A stretch of DNA of 13,981 bases, from contig SXHS01000266.1 of NCBI GenBank assembly GCA_005773145.1, positions 1 to 13,981 on the forward strand, read 5' to 3'. Every line of letters begins with the position of its first letter. Positions within the stretch are counted from its first letter, which is position 1. The translations under genes and the position numbers were made by a program. Below the pieces are notes generated by a model. It did no database searches, had not been told where the DNA came from, and worked only from the letters and a program-made list of their open reading frames with translations. Positions 1-7,301 of the stretch are shown one piece after another. The DNA is from Planctomycetaceae bacterium. Its GTDB lineage: Bacteria; Planctomycetota; Planctomycetia; Pirellulales; Pirellulaceae.

Positions 1-42
1 CCCACCCGCCTGAATGACTCCATCCTAATTGCAACCGCCAGA

Positions 43-70
43 AAAATCGCCAATACCCTTTCGCGATTTT
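43..70. repeat. AT-rich inverted repeat, possible weak terminator
   Basis: AAAATCGC (43-50) and GCGATTTT (63-70) are perfect 8-base complements around a 12-base loop. The right arm ends in four T. It could be the terminator of a gene lying left of the window, but the stem is short and AT-rich, so this is a weak call. Confidence 0.3.
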
Positions 71-276
71 CCCCAGCCACCCCGCCAAACTGGCTCAGTC
101 TCACACCGCCATTGACACTGAACCCAGCACCACATCTCATTCCAGAACGCTATGCCAACTATATGACCTCAGGGTTGACAATGAATGTGTTGGAGGCGGG
201 CAATCAGCAAGATTGGAATTTGGCCGATTGAATTTACCGATCCCCCAAAGTATGGAGCCCAAGCATACAAATTCCG

Positions 277-302
277 TTTCACGCGCGCAGCGTGCCCGCG
301 TG
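277..302 (+). promoter_or_regulatory. Upstream inverted-repeat element, copy 1
   Basis: The 26 bases match 1453-1478 with a single mismatch. The core has CACGCG (280-285) and its exact complement CGCGTG (297-302) around 11 bases, and the stem gains one more pair (T279/A303) in this copy. It ends 41 bases before the ATG at 344. Conservation at the same place before both paralogous genes suggests an operator or a 5'-leader RNA hairpin. It could also simply be residue of the gene duplication. Confidence 0.5.
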
Positions 303-343
303 ACATCTTTTAAAAGCGACTCTTTTTTGCAAGGAGAGGATCC

Positions 344-1312
344 ATGAGCAAGCGAACGATCTACGGCATCGGCGTAATGGGGTTCTTGTGCCTGTACGCC
401 CACTCGGCGCGGGCAGTCGTTATTTTTGACGACGACTTTGAAACGGAAACGAACACCACCGATATCAATGCACCGAACTACTGGCATCCCCGGTTTGCAG
501 GTCTCAATGTGGTTCCCGGCCTGACTGACACTGCAAGCGTATCTCCAACACACAGCATGCTAAACAACGACAATTTGTCCACGCCAAACGAGAATAACCA
601 GTGGTTCGCTTATGTGCCGATGCAGTCGACGAAAACTTCCTACGAGGCCTGGATTCGACACGATAATGTGCAGGGAGCACCGTATACCGAGGACATCGCC
701 ATTTGGAACAGCAACACTCCTGGGTTCTATGCTGAGGCAGTCGTAGTGCGCAGAACAGGCGGGGGTAGCACATTTATGTACCGATCCGACGGGGCCAACT
801 TCGTTGACACCGGCGTCGCCATCGAACTCGGCACGTGGTATCACATCCGGTTCGACATGGACCCTGCCACAAGTACGTTTGATTTGTATCTTGGAACGAC
901 CCCCGGCAACGTCGTTGCCTCGGGAGTCTCCTACCAAGGCTCAAACGTTGGCCGACTGTTTTTCTATTCTGATTCGGTGGATGCTCAGTATTACATCGAT
1001 GATGTGAAAATCGAAAATAGTGCATTGGCAGGTGATCTGACTGGCGACGGCTTCGTGGGTCAGGACGACTTGAACATCATCCTAGGCGCCTGGGGACAAA
1101 ACGTGGATCCGCCCGGCAATCCCATGACGGGTGATCCAAGTAACGACGGGTTCGTGGGTCAGGACGACCTGAATTTAGTGCTGGGTGATTGGGGCCAAGG
1201 CACTCCGCCAGCGGCACTTAGCGCGATCCCGGAACCTCATGCGTTCCTATTAGCGGTAATGGGCGTCACCGGCTGGTTGACTTTCCGTCGAGCCGAACGT
1301 CGGACACGGTGA
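344..1312 (+). CDS. Secreted LamG-like protein with dockerin domain and PEP-CTERM sorting tail
   Basis: A 322-aa exported protein. Residues 1-24 form a Sec signal peptide ending SARA. Residues ~25-225 form a beta-rich domain resembling the concanavalin/LamG fold, with FDDDFE near the start and YYIDDVKI at the end. Residues ~231-286 are a type I dockerin with two calcium-loop repeats, DLTGDGFVGQDDL and DPSNDGFVGQDDL; Asp occupies positions 1, 5 and 12 of each loop. Residues 295-322 are a PEP-CTERM signal: IPEP, a hydrophobic helix, then an Arg-rich end. In the known system an exosortase processes such tails, so the protein is probably delivered to the cell surface or extracellular matrix. AAGGAG at 331-336, seven bases before the ATG, supports the start. 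Its paralog at 1525 lacks the dockerin. The binding target is unknown; a carbohydrate- or matrix-binding role is inference. Confidence 0.88.
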   Translation: MSKRTIYGIGVMGFLCLYAHSARAVVIFDDDFETETNTTDINAPNYWHPRFAGLNVVPGLTDTASVSPTHSMLNNDNLSTPNENNQWFAYVPMQSTKTSYEAWIRHDNVQGAPYTEDIAIWNSNTPGFYAEAVVVRRTGGGSTFMYRSDGANFVDTGVAIELGTWYHIRFDMDPATSTFDLYLGTTPGNVVASGVSYQGSNVGRLFFYSDSVDAQYYIDDVKIENSALAGDLTGDGFVGQDDLNIILGAWGQNVDPPGNPMTGDPSNDGFVGQDDLNLVLGDWGQGTPPAALSAIPEPHAFLLAVMGVTGWLTFRRAERRTR

Positions 1313-1334
1313 TGTAGCGGCAAGGAGGCACCTG

Positions 1335-1397
1335 GTGATCTGGTTGCTTCATGGTACTAACAAGGGAGGGTCATTTATGATCGGTACGCTGTGGTGA
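1335..1397 (+). CDS. Possible 20-codon small ORF between the PEP-CTERM genes
   Basis: GTG at 1335 follows GGAGG (1324-1328) at a good distance and reads 20 codons to TGA at 1395-1397. An in-frame ATG at 1377 has its own AGGGAGGG upstream and would give only MIGTLW. Two good ribosome-binding sequences in one frame are suggestive. The peptide has no recognised motif and chance is a fair explanation. Confidence 0.15.
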   Translation: MIWLLHGTNKGGSFMIGTLW

Positions 1398-1452
1398 GTG
1401 GTGAGTCCAATTGGGCAGACCGAAATGTGGGAATAGATGTTGGAGGCTAATT

Positions 1453-1478
1453 TTTCACGCGAGCAGCGTGCCCGCGTG
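1453..1478 (+). promoter_or_regulatory. Upstream inverted-repeat element, copy 2
   Basis: This is the second copy of the 26-base element at 277-302, differing only at 1462 (A for C). CACGCG (1456-1461) and CGCGTG (1473-1478) are perfect complements around 11 bases. It ends 46 bases before the ATG at 1525. Both copies are followed by a T-run and then a purine-rich Shine-Dalgarno, so the whole leader layout is shared. Confidence 0.5.
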
Positions 1479-1524
1479 GCTTGTCTTGCTAGCGGTATGT
1501 TCCTTTTTGAAAGGGAGAAAGCTC

Positions 1525-2283
1525 ATGAGAATGCTAACGATGCATGGTTGCTTTGTCTTGACGATGGGCCTATACGCCGTTTCGGCGCATGCAGCCATCA
1601 TTTTTAACGACGACTTTGAAAGCGGGCTAAACACGACGGACATCAATCAGCCGAACTATTGGCATCCGCGGTTTGGCTCCAATGTTGTTCCCGGCTTGAC
1701 TACCGACCAGAGCGTCTCTCCGACGCACAGCATGTTGAACAACAACAACCCTGGTGGGAACAACCAGTGGTTCGCCTACGTGCCTTTGCAGGCGACGCCG
1801 ACGTTCTATGACTTATGGGTCAGGAACGACCACACCCAAACAGGGTTTCAGACGGAGGACGTTGTGATCTGGAACAAAGGTGGTACGGGATATTCGGAAG
1901 GGGTAGCACTGCGTAGGACGGCAGGCGAGCCCAACTTTCGATACCGGGCGAACGGGGCGAACTTTGTTGACACCGGCATTCCCTACAATACCGGCACTTG
2001 GTATCATATCGGATTCGACATGGACCCGACCACCAGTAAGTTCGACTTGTACATCAGTACCACCGAGGCGTTTGGCGCGCCGGTCGCCTCAGGGGTCAGC
2101 TACGTGGGGGGAGACGGCGTAGGACGGCTGTTTTTCTACTCCGATTCAGCCAAACCCCTCTACTATATCGACAACGTCAAGATTACTGCAATTCCAGAGC
2201 CTCAGAGCGTTGCTTTGTTGGCTTGTGCAGCCGGGCTGTTGCTGATGTCGCGCCATCGACGTGGCGGGGTATTGCGTTTGTAG
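1525..2283 (+). CDS. Secreted LamG-like protein with PEP-CTERM tail, no dockerin
   Basis: A 252-aa exported paralog of the protein at 344-1312. The frame is open further upstream to 1411, but ATG 1525 is chosen. It follows AAGGGAG (1511-1517) at seven bases, begins a proper signal peptide (residues 1-24, ending AHAA), and gives an N-terminus that matches the paralog. The 1411 extension would translate the upstream inverted repeat. Residues ~25-220 align along their whole length with the paralog; shared blocks include NYWHPRF, SVSPTHSML, NNQWFAYVP, GANFVDTG and RLFFYSDS. The PEP-CTERM tail is residues 223-252 (IPEP, hydrophobic helix, RHRRGG). The ~66-residue dockerin segment of the paralog is missing, so YYIDNVKITA runs straight into the tail. 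Function is unknown; a surface-located carbohydrate- or matrix-associated protein is inferred. Confidence 0.85.
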   Translation: MRMLTMHGCFVLTMGLYAVSAHAAIIFNDDFESGLNTTDINQPNYWHPRFGSNVVPGLTTDQSVSPTHSMLNNNNPGGNNQWFAYVPLQATPTFYDLWVRNDHTQTGFQTEDVVIWNKGGTGYSEGVALRRTAGEPNFRYRANGANFVDTGIPYNTGTWYHIGFDMDPTTSKFDLYISTTEAFGAPVASGVSYVGGDGVGRLFFYSDSAKPLYYIDNVKITAIPEPQSVALLACAAGLLLMSRHRRGGVLRL

Positions 2284-2298
2284 CCGCCGAGGCACGCT

Positions 2299-2338
2299 GG
2301 CGAGGAACGGCAGCCTGTGCCGTTCCTCGCCATTATTT
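2299..2338 (+). terminator. Strong intrinsic terminator-like hairpin
   Basis: A perfect 14-base stem (2299-2312 with 2318-2331, arm GGCGAGGAACGGCA) with a 5-base loop, followed by ATTATTT (2332-2338). It begins 15 bases after the stop of the second PEP-CTERM gene. The tail is AT-rich rather than a pure T-run, but the stem is very stable. It marks the boundary between the PEP-CTERM pair and the long downstream gene run. Confidence 0.8.
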
Positions 2339-2428
2339 CGCAGTGCGGCAAAGCATTGGGGAGAGAGTTTTCCGACAACGCCGAGAGTCATGAACTATGA
2401 GGTAATCAACGTGCCGATGTGGTTCGAG

Positions 2429-2441
2429 GCGATTCAATCGC
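2429..2441. promoter_or_regulatory. 13-base palindrome upstream of the long operon
   Basis: GCGATTCAATCGC is a perfect inverted repeat with a single central base, 67 bases before the first gene of the downstream run. It is flanked by a wider pair CGTGC (2410-2414) and GCACG (2448-2452). It may be an operator for the operon. No clear -35/-10 pair could be assigned in 2339-2508, so the promoter itself is not located. Confidence 0.25.
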
Positions 2442-2493
2442 ACATTTGCACGGTCAGCGCTCAGCTTGCGGAACCGCGGCCAGCAAACGAGCG

Positions 2494-2499
2494 AAGGAG
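2494..2499 (+). promoter_or_regulatory. Shine-Dalgarno that decides the start at 2509
   Basis: AAGGAG lies nine bases before ATG 2509. The longer reading of the frame from 2419 has no such site and would hide the signal peptide, so 2509 is preferred. Confidence 0.75.
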
Positions 2500-2508
2500 A
2501 AGTCAAAT

Positions 2509-3804
2509 ATGACATGTGTCAAGAGTGGGTACGTCGTGTTGATAATGATTGGGGCGGTAGCGGGCTCATTCGCAGCCGCGCGGACGTTCGGGAAAGAGCC
2601 ATCGCGTGCGAGCACGTTGAAAGTGAAAGTGCAGGGGCCGTTTGTCATTAGCGATCAACAGCGACACCCTGGGTGGGTGCATTTCCATGCGCACATGTGT
2701 CGGCTGCCCAGCGGCCGACTAATTCTGACCATTGGCAAAGAACGAGACATCATTGACCAGGAGCGGTTTCTGTTGACCAGCGACGACCACGGCCGGACGT
2801 GGGTGGATAGTGATACTGGCGTGTGGCCGACGGCCCGATTCCCCGGGTTCGGCTCCTCGCACTGGGCGTCGGTCAACCTGAACGACGGAACGATTTTGAA
2901 TTACTTGAACATGGCCTTCACGACGGATGAGAACGGCGTGTATCAGGTTCCGATGTGGGTTTCTGAGGATGGGGGCATGACGTGGGGGCCGATGCAGGCC
3001 GCGAGTGTCGAAGTACCGGGCCTGCGTAACGCTGATTTTTATAACCCCTCGGAAGCGTGGCGGAAAAAGTATGGGGATTATATCAAGCATGGTTTCGTCA
3101 AACCGGAGCCGCCTGCTTCCATGCGGGAGCTATTCGACCGTTTCGGCACCGAGCGGGGATGGTTTTCCTGGGAGCAGATTGTCAAGCTCCCGGAGGGTCA
3201 CCTGCTAGGTTTTCTTACAGTTAACTACGACGGCCGACTAAGCGACGTCATGGCCGTGGAATCGCAAGACCGGGGACAAACCTGGAAATATCTTTCGATG
3301 GTTGCCCGGTTCGATCCAAAGTATCTGGACCGGACGATCACCGAGGAACCAGACGGATTTTGCGAGCCGTCTGCCTTGCGGTTTCCCGACGGCGAACTGC
3401 TGGTGGTGATGCGGATGGGCAGCCTCCATCCTCTCTATGCTGTGCGCTCGCGCGACGATGGTCGGACGTGGACACAGCCGCAAGCGCTGCCCAGCCGCAG
3501 CGTGCAGCCGAAACTTGTGTTGCTGCAAAACGGCGTGTTGGCGCTGGGAACGGGACGGCCCCGTGAGTTGGTGACCTTCAGCCTGGACCGGGGGCACACC
3601 TGGCCCGAGACCGTCTATCTGCCGGATGACGGCGCGGAGGGCGCCCACTGCTCGGCCAACAGCTACACGTTGGAAGTGGAACCCAACAAGCTTCTGACCG
3701 TCTACTGCTGCTACAACCATGATGAAGAGGGCGCGGATGCCTGGTTAAAGTCGCACGGCCACGGCCGGGCGCTAGGTTGTTTTATTGAAGTCGAAAGGAA
3801 GTAA
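2509..3804 (+). CDS. Exported BNR/Asp-box (sialidase-fold) protein, first of four
   Basis: A 431-aa protein with a Sec signal sequence (Lys-Ser-Gly followed by a hydrophobic run, residues ~8-24). Five Asp-boxes of the pattern S-x-D-x-G-x-T-W sit at residues 91-98 (SDDHGRTW), 152-159 (SEDGGMTW), 252-259 (SQDRGQTW), 314-321 (SRDDGRTW) and 358-365 (SLDRGHTW), as expected for a six-bladed beta-propeller. Asp-boxes are structural, not catalytic. No F/YRIP motif of classical GH33 sialidases is visible; MCRLPSGRL is nearest by position. It is therefore a putative exported glycan-active enzyme of unknown specificity. It is related to the Tat-exported protein at 5071; both share an EP...L..DG(E/D)L stretch and L(G/S)TGRP. 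It opens the long gene run and lies six bases before the next gene. Confidence 0.85.
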   Translation: MTCVKSGYVVLIMIGAVAGSFAAARTFGKEPSRASTLKVKVQGPFVISDQQRHPGWVHFHAHMCRLPSGRLILTIGKERDIIDQERFLLTSDDHGRTWVDSDTGVWPTARFPGFGSSHWASVNLNDGTILNYLNMAFTTDENGVYQVPMWVSEDGGMTWGPMQAASVEVPGLRNADFYNPSEAWRKKYGDYIKHGFVKPEPPASMRELFDRFGTERGWFSWEQIVKLPEGHLLGFLTVNYDGRLSDVMAVESQDRGQTWKYLSMVARFDPKYLDRTITEEPDGFCEPSALRFPDGELLVVMRMGSLHPLYAVRSRDDGRTWTQPQALPSRSVQPKLVLLQNGVLALGTGRPRELVTFSLDRGHTWPETVYLPDDGAEGAHCSANSYTLEVEPNKLLTVYCCYNHDEEGADAWLKSHGHGRALGCFIEVERK

Positions 3805-3810
3805 CCCCGA

Positions 3811-4995
3811 ATGCTTTGCCGATTGTCGAATCAGTATGCCCTGATGGGGCGCAGCACAGTGGTCGTGGCCTGTTTGCTGGTGATGCAATCGAGCCAGGCT
3901 GCGCTGAACGTCAAGCACTTCGGCGCCAAGGGGGATGGCGTCACCGACGACACCGCGGCGATTCGGGCGACCGTTGAAGCGGCCCAGAAAGCATACACGC
4001 TGGGTACGCATCAACAAGTGGATTCCCAGAAAGATCCTACCGGCGGCTGGCAGATCCCGACACGACCTGAGATCGTATTTCCCAGTGGTCGATATCTTGT
4101 CAGCGATGAAATCTACGTGGCTGGCGGCGTGATTCGGGGAGAGGGGGAAGCGCTCATCACTCAGTCTGACGCTGACAAGGACATCTTTACGTCACAAACT
4201 GCCTGGCGGATGACCATTTCGGGTCTGACCTTTGCCGGCGGACGAAATCAGCTTCAGTTGAGCAACCCCAACACAGACAGCGGTTTCGTGCTGATCGAGC
4301 AATGCCGCTTTTACGGCGCCGCCGGTGTCGCCATTATCATGGATAAGGGCAGTAATTCCACTCAGTTGAAGATCCGCGATTGTGTGTTTATCCAACCGGA
4401 GCAGGCGCTGGTCAGCTACACGGATGAAACGAATATGACGGACTGCTGGATCACTTCGAAGCCGGATATGGAGAATAAGGCGGTGATTGAGAATCGCGGC
4501 GGGCGAATGGTTCTTGAAAAGATCCTGGGCGTGCCGCTGGTGAAAGGCAACAGCCAGCGCTGGATCGACCATCATTATGGGTGGCTGACGTGCCGCGAGT
4601 TTCGCTTCGGAGGAGAGGGCGGCGGCTTTACTCCGGTGGTCAACTTCGCGAAGTTCTATTCCACCTCGGCCAGCGACGGCATTGGGCCAAGCATTCTGGT
4701 CGAGAATTGCGACGTCAGCGTTTTGCGCGATAACCGACGCCCCGCCGCCGTCTACTGTGAAGAGATACCCAACGGGATCGTGATTCGCGATTGCAGGATC
4801 AATTCTCCGGTCCCGGCACTGATGGTCAATCCAAAGATCGACTTAACCAGTTACTTTGGCGACGTTGAGCGGAGTATGCTCGGTTTCCGTGTTGAAGGCA
4901 ACCGTGGCCTGCGCTCCAACGAATGGCCTTCAGCGCTGAGGGACCTTGCGATTCGACCGGCACGGCATCGGTCGATTGTAAACGTCGCACAATAA
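3811..4995 (+). CDS. Exported pectate-lyase-3 type right-handed beta-helix protein
   Basis: A 394-aa protein with an N-terminal signal peptide that probably ends SSQA at residue 30. Residues 36-51 carry HFGAKGDGVTDDTAAI, the hallmark start of the Pectate_lyase_3 / glycosyl-hydrolase-28-like beta-helix family. The remainder is rich in short repeating strands with V/I-x-(N/D)-C patterns (IRDCVF, VENCDV, IRDCRI), typical of helix turns. Family members are polysaccharide lyases, hydrolases, epimerases or phage tailspike-like binders, so the exact reaction is not assignable. AAGGAA at 3795-3800, ten bases before ATG 3811, supports the start; ATG 3844 is an alternative that also keeps a signal peptide. 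The tight linkage to the BNR gene argues for action on the same polymer outside the cytoplasm. Confidence 0.85.
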   Translation: MLCRLSNQYALMGRSTVVVACLLVMQSSQAALNVKHFGAKGDGVTDDTAAIRATVEAAQKAYTLGTHQQVDSQKDPTGGWQIPTRPEIVFPSGRYLVSDEIYVAGGVIRGEGEALITQSDADKDIFTSQTAWRMTISGLTFAGGRNQLQLSNPNTDSGFVLIEQCRFYGAAGVAIIMDKGSNSTQLKIRDCVFIQPEQALVSYTDETNMTDCWITSKPDMENKAVIENRGGRMVLEKILGVPLVKGNSQRWIDHHYGWLTCREFRFGGEGGGFTPVVNFAKFYSTSASDGIGPSILVENCDVSVLRDNRRPAAVYCEEIPNGIVIRDCRINSPVPALMVNPKIDLTSYFGDVERSMLGFRVEGNRGLRSNEWPSALRDLAIRPARHRSIVNVAQ

Positions 4996-5070
4996 GGTGC
5001 GATCCAGCGGAAGTTAGGTTTTTACCGATAGGTTCTATTTCAACTTCGTTGCAAAGGAGCAGGTCTTTCC

Positions 5071-6381
5071 ATGAACACTTCATCCTCTGACACAACATCC
5101 TCTGACACAACGGGTCGAACATGGACGCGACGGAATGTGCTGGGCTATGGAGCGGCTGCGGTGGCGACTGCCAATTTACATCATCTTTTTGCCGGGCCGT
5201 CTGCTTCCGCTGAGGAATCCTCGGGGGGCGTCGAAGTACAGCTTTCAGGGCTGACGGTCCGGCTGGCGAAGCCGCGTTGGGTGGTCGAACGGGATCATGA
5301 GTGGGACCACGGTCAATGTTTGTTTCCCGACTTGCTTCGGTTTTCAACTGGGGAGCTGATGCTCAACCACAGCCTCAATCGGGATTCGAACGAGAATGCC
5401 CATAATTCGCAGGCGGTTTACCTCTCGTTCGACGAAGGAAAAACCTTCAACTTTTCTTACGATGTGAACGGGTTTCATAACAGTGGCGGAGAACCGCGAG
5501 TTGCCCTCCCGGACGGGCGCATCGTGGGGACGTCGACCTTTCTGAAGCCGGAACCGCCGGACCAGGCTCGGCGGTTCGTGGCCCACCGCTGGACTTACGA
5601 TCAAGGCGGCCGGCGCTATCAGGTTGAGCCGTGGAGCGTGGTCGTCGAAGGACTCCCACGAGACGTGCGCAAGTGGTCCAAGCCTAGCCGGACCTGGTGG
5701 TCGCACATCAACTGGTTCTCGGATATCGTCCCGTTGGACAATTCACAGACAGGCAAGGGCCGCTGGATCAGCACGATTTCGCTTCGGTTCGACGGAGACA
5801 AGCTGGAGAGCACCGTTGCGGTGGCCTCGGACGATGAAGGACGGCACTGGCAGTACCTGGCGACGATTGCCAACCAAGACTCGGTGCCCGATGCCGAGGA
5901 GGGATTCGACGAACCGTGCCTGTTGCAGTTGGCCGACGGCGATCTGATGTGTGTCAGCCGGGTGGGTGGCGCGGGTGCCCATCAGAAGCTGGCACGCACC
6001 TATAGTGCCGATGGCGGCCAGACATGGTCTGCCATCGATCGGCTGCCCGCATATGCCGTGGCACCGCAAATGGTGCGGACCAGCAGCGGTGTGCTGGCCC
6101 TATCGACCGGACGGCCGGGGCTGTTTTTGTGGCTAGCCGACGACCCTCGCGGGACCAACTGGCAGATGATCGATGTGATGGCCCATCACAACGCCGTGCT
6201 TCCGCCGGAGGAAACGATGCATGCGGGTTCAACGACTGCGTATACCGCCTTAGTGCTGATGCCGGACGATCGGATTATGCTGGTCTACGATCGCAGGCCC
6301 GTCGACCAGAATTCCGTACCGGCGGGCTCGTTGTTAAGCAATCGGGACTACATGTTGGAAATAGAAATTCGGCGGACGTAG
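5071..6381 (+). CDS. Tat-exported BNR/Asp-box (sialidase-fold) protein, second of four
   Basis: A 436-aa protein. TWTRRNVLG at residues 17-25 is a twin-arginine (Tat) motif, followed by an alanine-rich hydrophobic stretch and a likely cleavage after SASA (~residues 44-47), so it is predicted to be exported folded. Asp-boxes occur at residues 119-126 (SFDEGKTF), 253-260 (SDDEGRHW) and 312-319 (SADGGQTW). FDEPCLLQLADGDL (~279-292) and LSTGRP (~344-349) align with the corresponding parts of the Sec-exported protein at 2509, so the two are diverged paralogs using different export routes. No F/YRIP motif is visible and the substrate is unknown. AAAGGAG (5053-5059) lies eleven bases before the ATG. 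A 15-base in-frame tandem duplication makes the first residues repeat SSDTT. A 75-base gap with no clear promoter or terminator precedes the gene. Confidence 0.85.
   Translation: MNTSSSDTTSSDTTGRTWTRRNVLGYGAAAVATANLHHLFAGPSASAEESSGGVEVQLSGLTVRLAKPRWVVERDHEWDHGQCLFPDLLRFSTGELMLNHSLNRDSNENAHNSQAVYLSFDEGKTFNFSYDVNGFHNSGGEPRVALPDGRIVGTSTFLKPEPPDQARRFVAHRWTYDQGGRRYQVEPWSVVVEGLPRDVRKWSKPSRTWWSHINWFSDIVPLDNSQTGKGRWISTISLRFDGDKLESTVAVASDDEGRHWQYLATIANQDSVPDAEEGFDEPCLLQLADGDLMCVSRVGGAGAHQKLARTYSADGGQTWSAIDRLPAYAVAPQMVRTSSGVLALSTGRPGLFLWLADDPRGTNWQMIDVMAHHNAVLPPEETMHAGSTTAYTALVLMPDDRIMLVYDRRPVDQNSVPAGSLLSNRDYMLEIEIRRT
5083..5112 (+). repeat. 15-bp in-frame tandem duplication
   Basis: TCCTCTGACACAACA is followed directly by the same 15 bases with one change at the end (5098-5112). 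It duplicates five codons (SSDTT) at the N-terminus, ahead of the Tat motif, and does not disturb the frame. Confidence 0.85.
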
Positions 6382-6395
6382 CAACGGGGTAAACA

Positions 6396-7301
6396 ATGTT
6401 CGATGAAACATTCCATGCGTTCGACCGAAAGCTGTCGTTGCGTTGGCAGCGCGCGGGCAATATTGACCGGCTGCTGGTGGCCCACGTCACCGATTCGCAC
6501 GTATTGAGCGGTGCCGAACGATGCGTTGGGGTGGTCGAGGACTTTCCATCTCCCACCTGGGGGCGAGATCGGCTAGCTGATGTGGTGCGCGAGCTTCGGT
6601 CGTTCCAAAAAACGCCTGACTTGCTGGTGCTCGGCGGCGACATGACGCAGACCGGGCATGCGGCGGAATGGGACATGGTGTTTGAGACCCTCGCGCCCGT
6701 GAAAGTTCCAGTGCTGGTGACTTTGGGCAATCAAGAGCACCGCAACAACGTGGTAGGCAGCACGGCCTTTGAAAGTTCCATTGCATCGTTGCACGCTCGC
6801 GGCTTTAAGGATGGACAGGTAAAAGATCGGTGGGCGTTTAGCGAAAAGATCGGTGGATATCGGTTCGTGGGGTTGGACAGCCTGCACTGCGGCACCTTGG
6901 GCGCGGGGCAACACGAGTTCTTGCGCAGCGAGCTTGCAAACGGGGACGCGACGATTTTGGTGGTTCACCGCCCGACGGTTTGTACCGGACATTTCGTGGA
7001 CGAACGGCGGCTGATCGATCCGACGTTTGAGACGATTCTGCGAGATTACCCGAATGTCGCGGCGGTGGTTTGCGGGCATGCGCATCGGCATTGCACACAA
7101 CGACAGGAGGGCCGGCTGCACCTGGTCACGCCGGCGGTCAACTTCGGCAATCACGATCGCACCGGATATCGCCTGTTTTGCCTGGCCAACGGCAAAGTGT
7201 CTTGGAGTACAACACGCTTCCCTGCCGGTCTATCATGTCACAGTTTTCGCGGGTCAGCGGTCGAACAGGCTGGTGGCGCACTGTGGGAGGAATTCCCATG
7301 A
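6396..7301 (+). CDS. Calcineurin-like metallophosphoesterase
   Basis: A 301-aa protein with no signal peptide, so probably cytoplasmic. Metallophosphoesterase motifs appear in order: D33-S-H35, G81-D82 (LGGDMT), G111-N112, H191 (VVHRP) and G227-H-A-H230. The third motif reads GNQEH rather than the canonical GNH(D/E), so the usual His is Gln at 113 although the metal-binding Asn is kept. Such enzymes hydrolyse phosphomonoesters or phosphodiesters, including phosphate esters on glycans and nucleotides; the substrate here is unknown. It starts 14 bases after the Tat-BNR gene with a weak ribosome site (ACGGGG, 6384-6389). Its stop overlaps the start of the deacetylase gene as ATGA, indicating translational coupling. 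A role in removing phosphate from the glycan substrate is inference. Confidence 0.85.
   Translation: MFDETFHAFDRKLSLRWQRAGNIDRLLVAHVTDSHVLSGAERCVGVVEDFPSPTWGRDRLADVVRELRSFQKTPDLLVLGGDMTQTGHAAEWDMVFETLAPVKVPVLVTLGNQEHRNNVVGSTAFESSIASLHARGFKDGQVKDRWAFSEKIGGYRFVGLDSLHCGTLGAGQHEFLRSELANGDATILVVHRPTVCTGHFVDERRLIDPTFETILRDYPNVAAVVCGHAHRHCTQRQEGRLHLVTPAVNFGNHDRTGYRLFCLANGKVSWSTTRFPAGLSCHSFRGSAVEQAGGALWEEFP

Larger units (their letters stand above)
1..343. other. Left-edge non-coding region with leader of first PEP-CTERM gene
   Basis: I see no convincing coding region in this stretch. It contains a weak AT-rich inverted repeat (43-70), a lone TTGACA hexamer at 175-180 without a good -10 partner, the inverted-repeat element at 277-302 that recurs before the next gene, a 10-bp palindrome CTTTTAAAAG at 307-316, and a strong Shine-Dalgarno AAGGAG at 331-336. 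It is best read as the upstream regulatory and leader region of the gene at 344. The 3' end of an unrelated gene to the left is not recognisable. Confidence 0.6.

Noticed and set aside
137..937. Overlapping minus-strand open frames of 89-138 residues across the first PEP-CTERM gene
   Set aside because: They are antisense to a gene with clear signal peptide, dockerin and PEP-CTERM features, show no family resemblance and lack ribosome sites. Similar antisense frames elsewhere in the window, the longest 12779-13438, were rejected for the same reason.
1313..1452. Sigma-54 type promoter upstream of the second PEP-CTERM gene
   Set aside because: GGCAC near 1328 and TTGC near 1343 are present but spaced too far apart for the -24/-12 consensus.
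1411..1524. Longer N-terminus for the second PEP-CTERM protein
   Set aside because: It would translate the inverted-repeat element and bury the signal peptide. ATG 1525 has a good ribosome site and matches the paralog.
2419..2508. Longer N-terminus for the first BNR protein
   Set aside because: AAGGAG at 2494 is well placed for ATG 2509, which begins the signal peptide. The extension has none of these.
7143..7160. Second GNHD motif in the phosphoesterase (residues 251-254) as the true metal motif
   Set aside because: It lies after the GHAH motif, out of the order required by the fold. GNQE at 111-114 is in the correct place.
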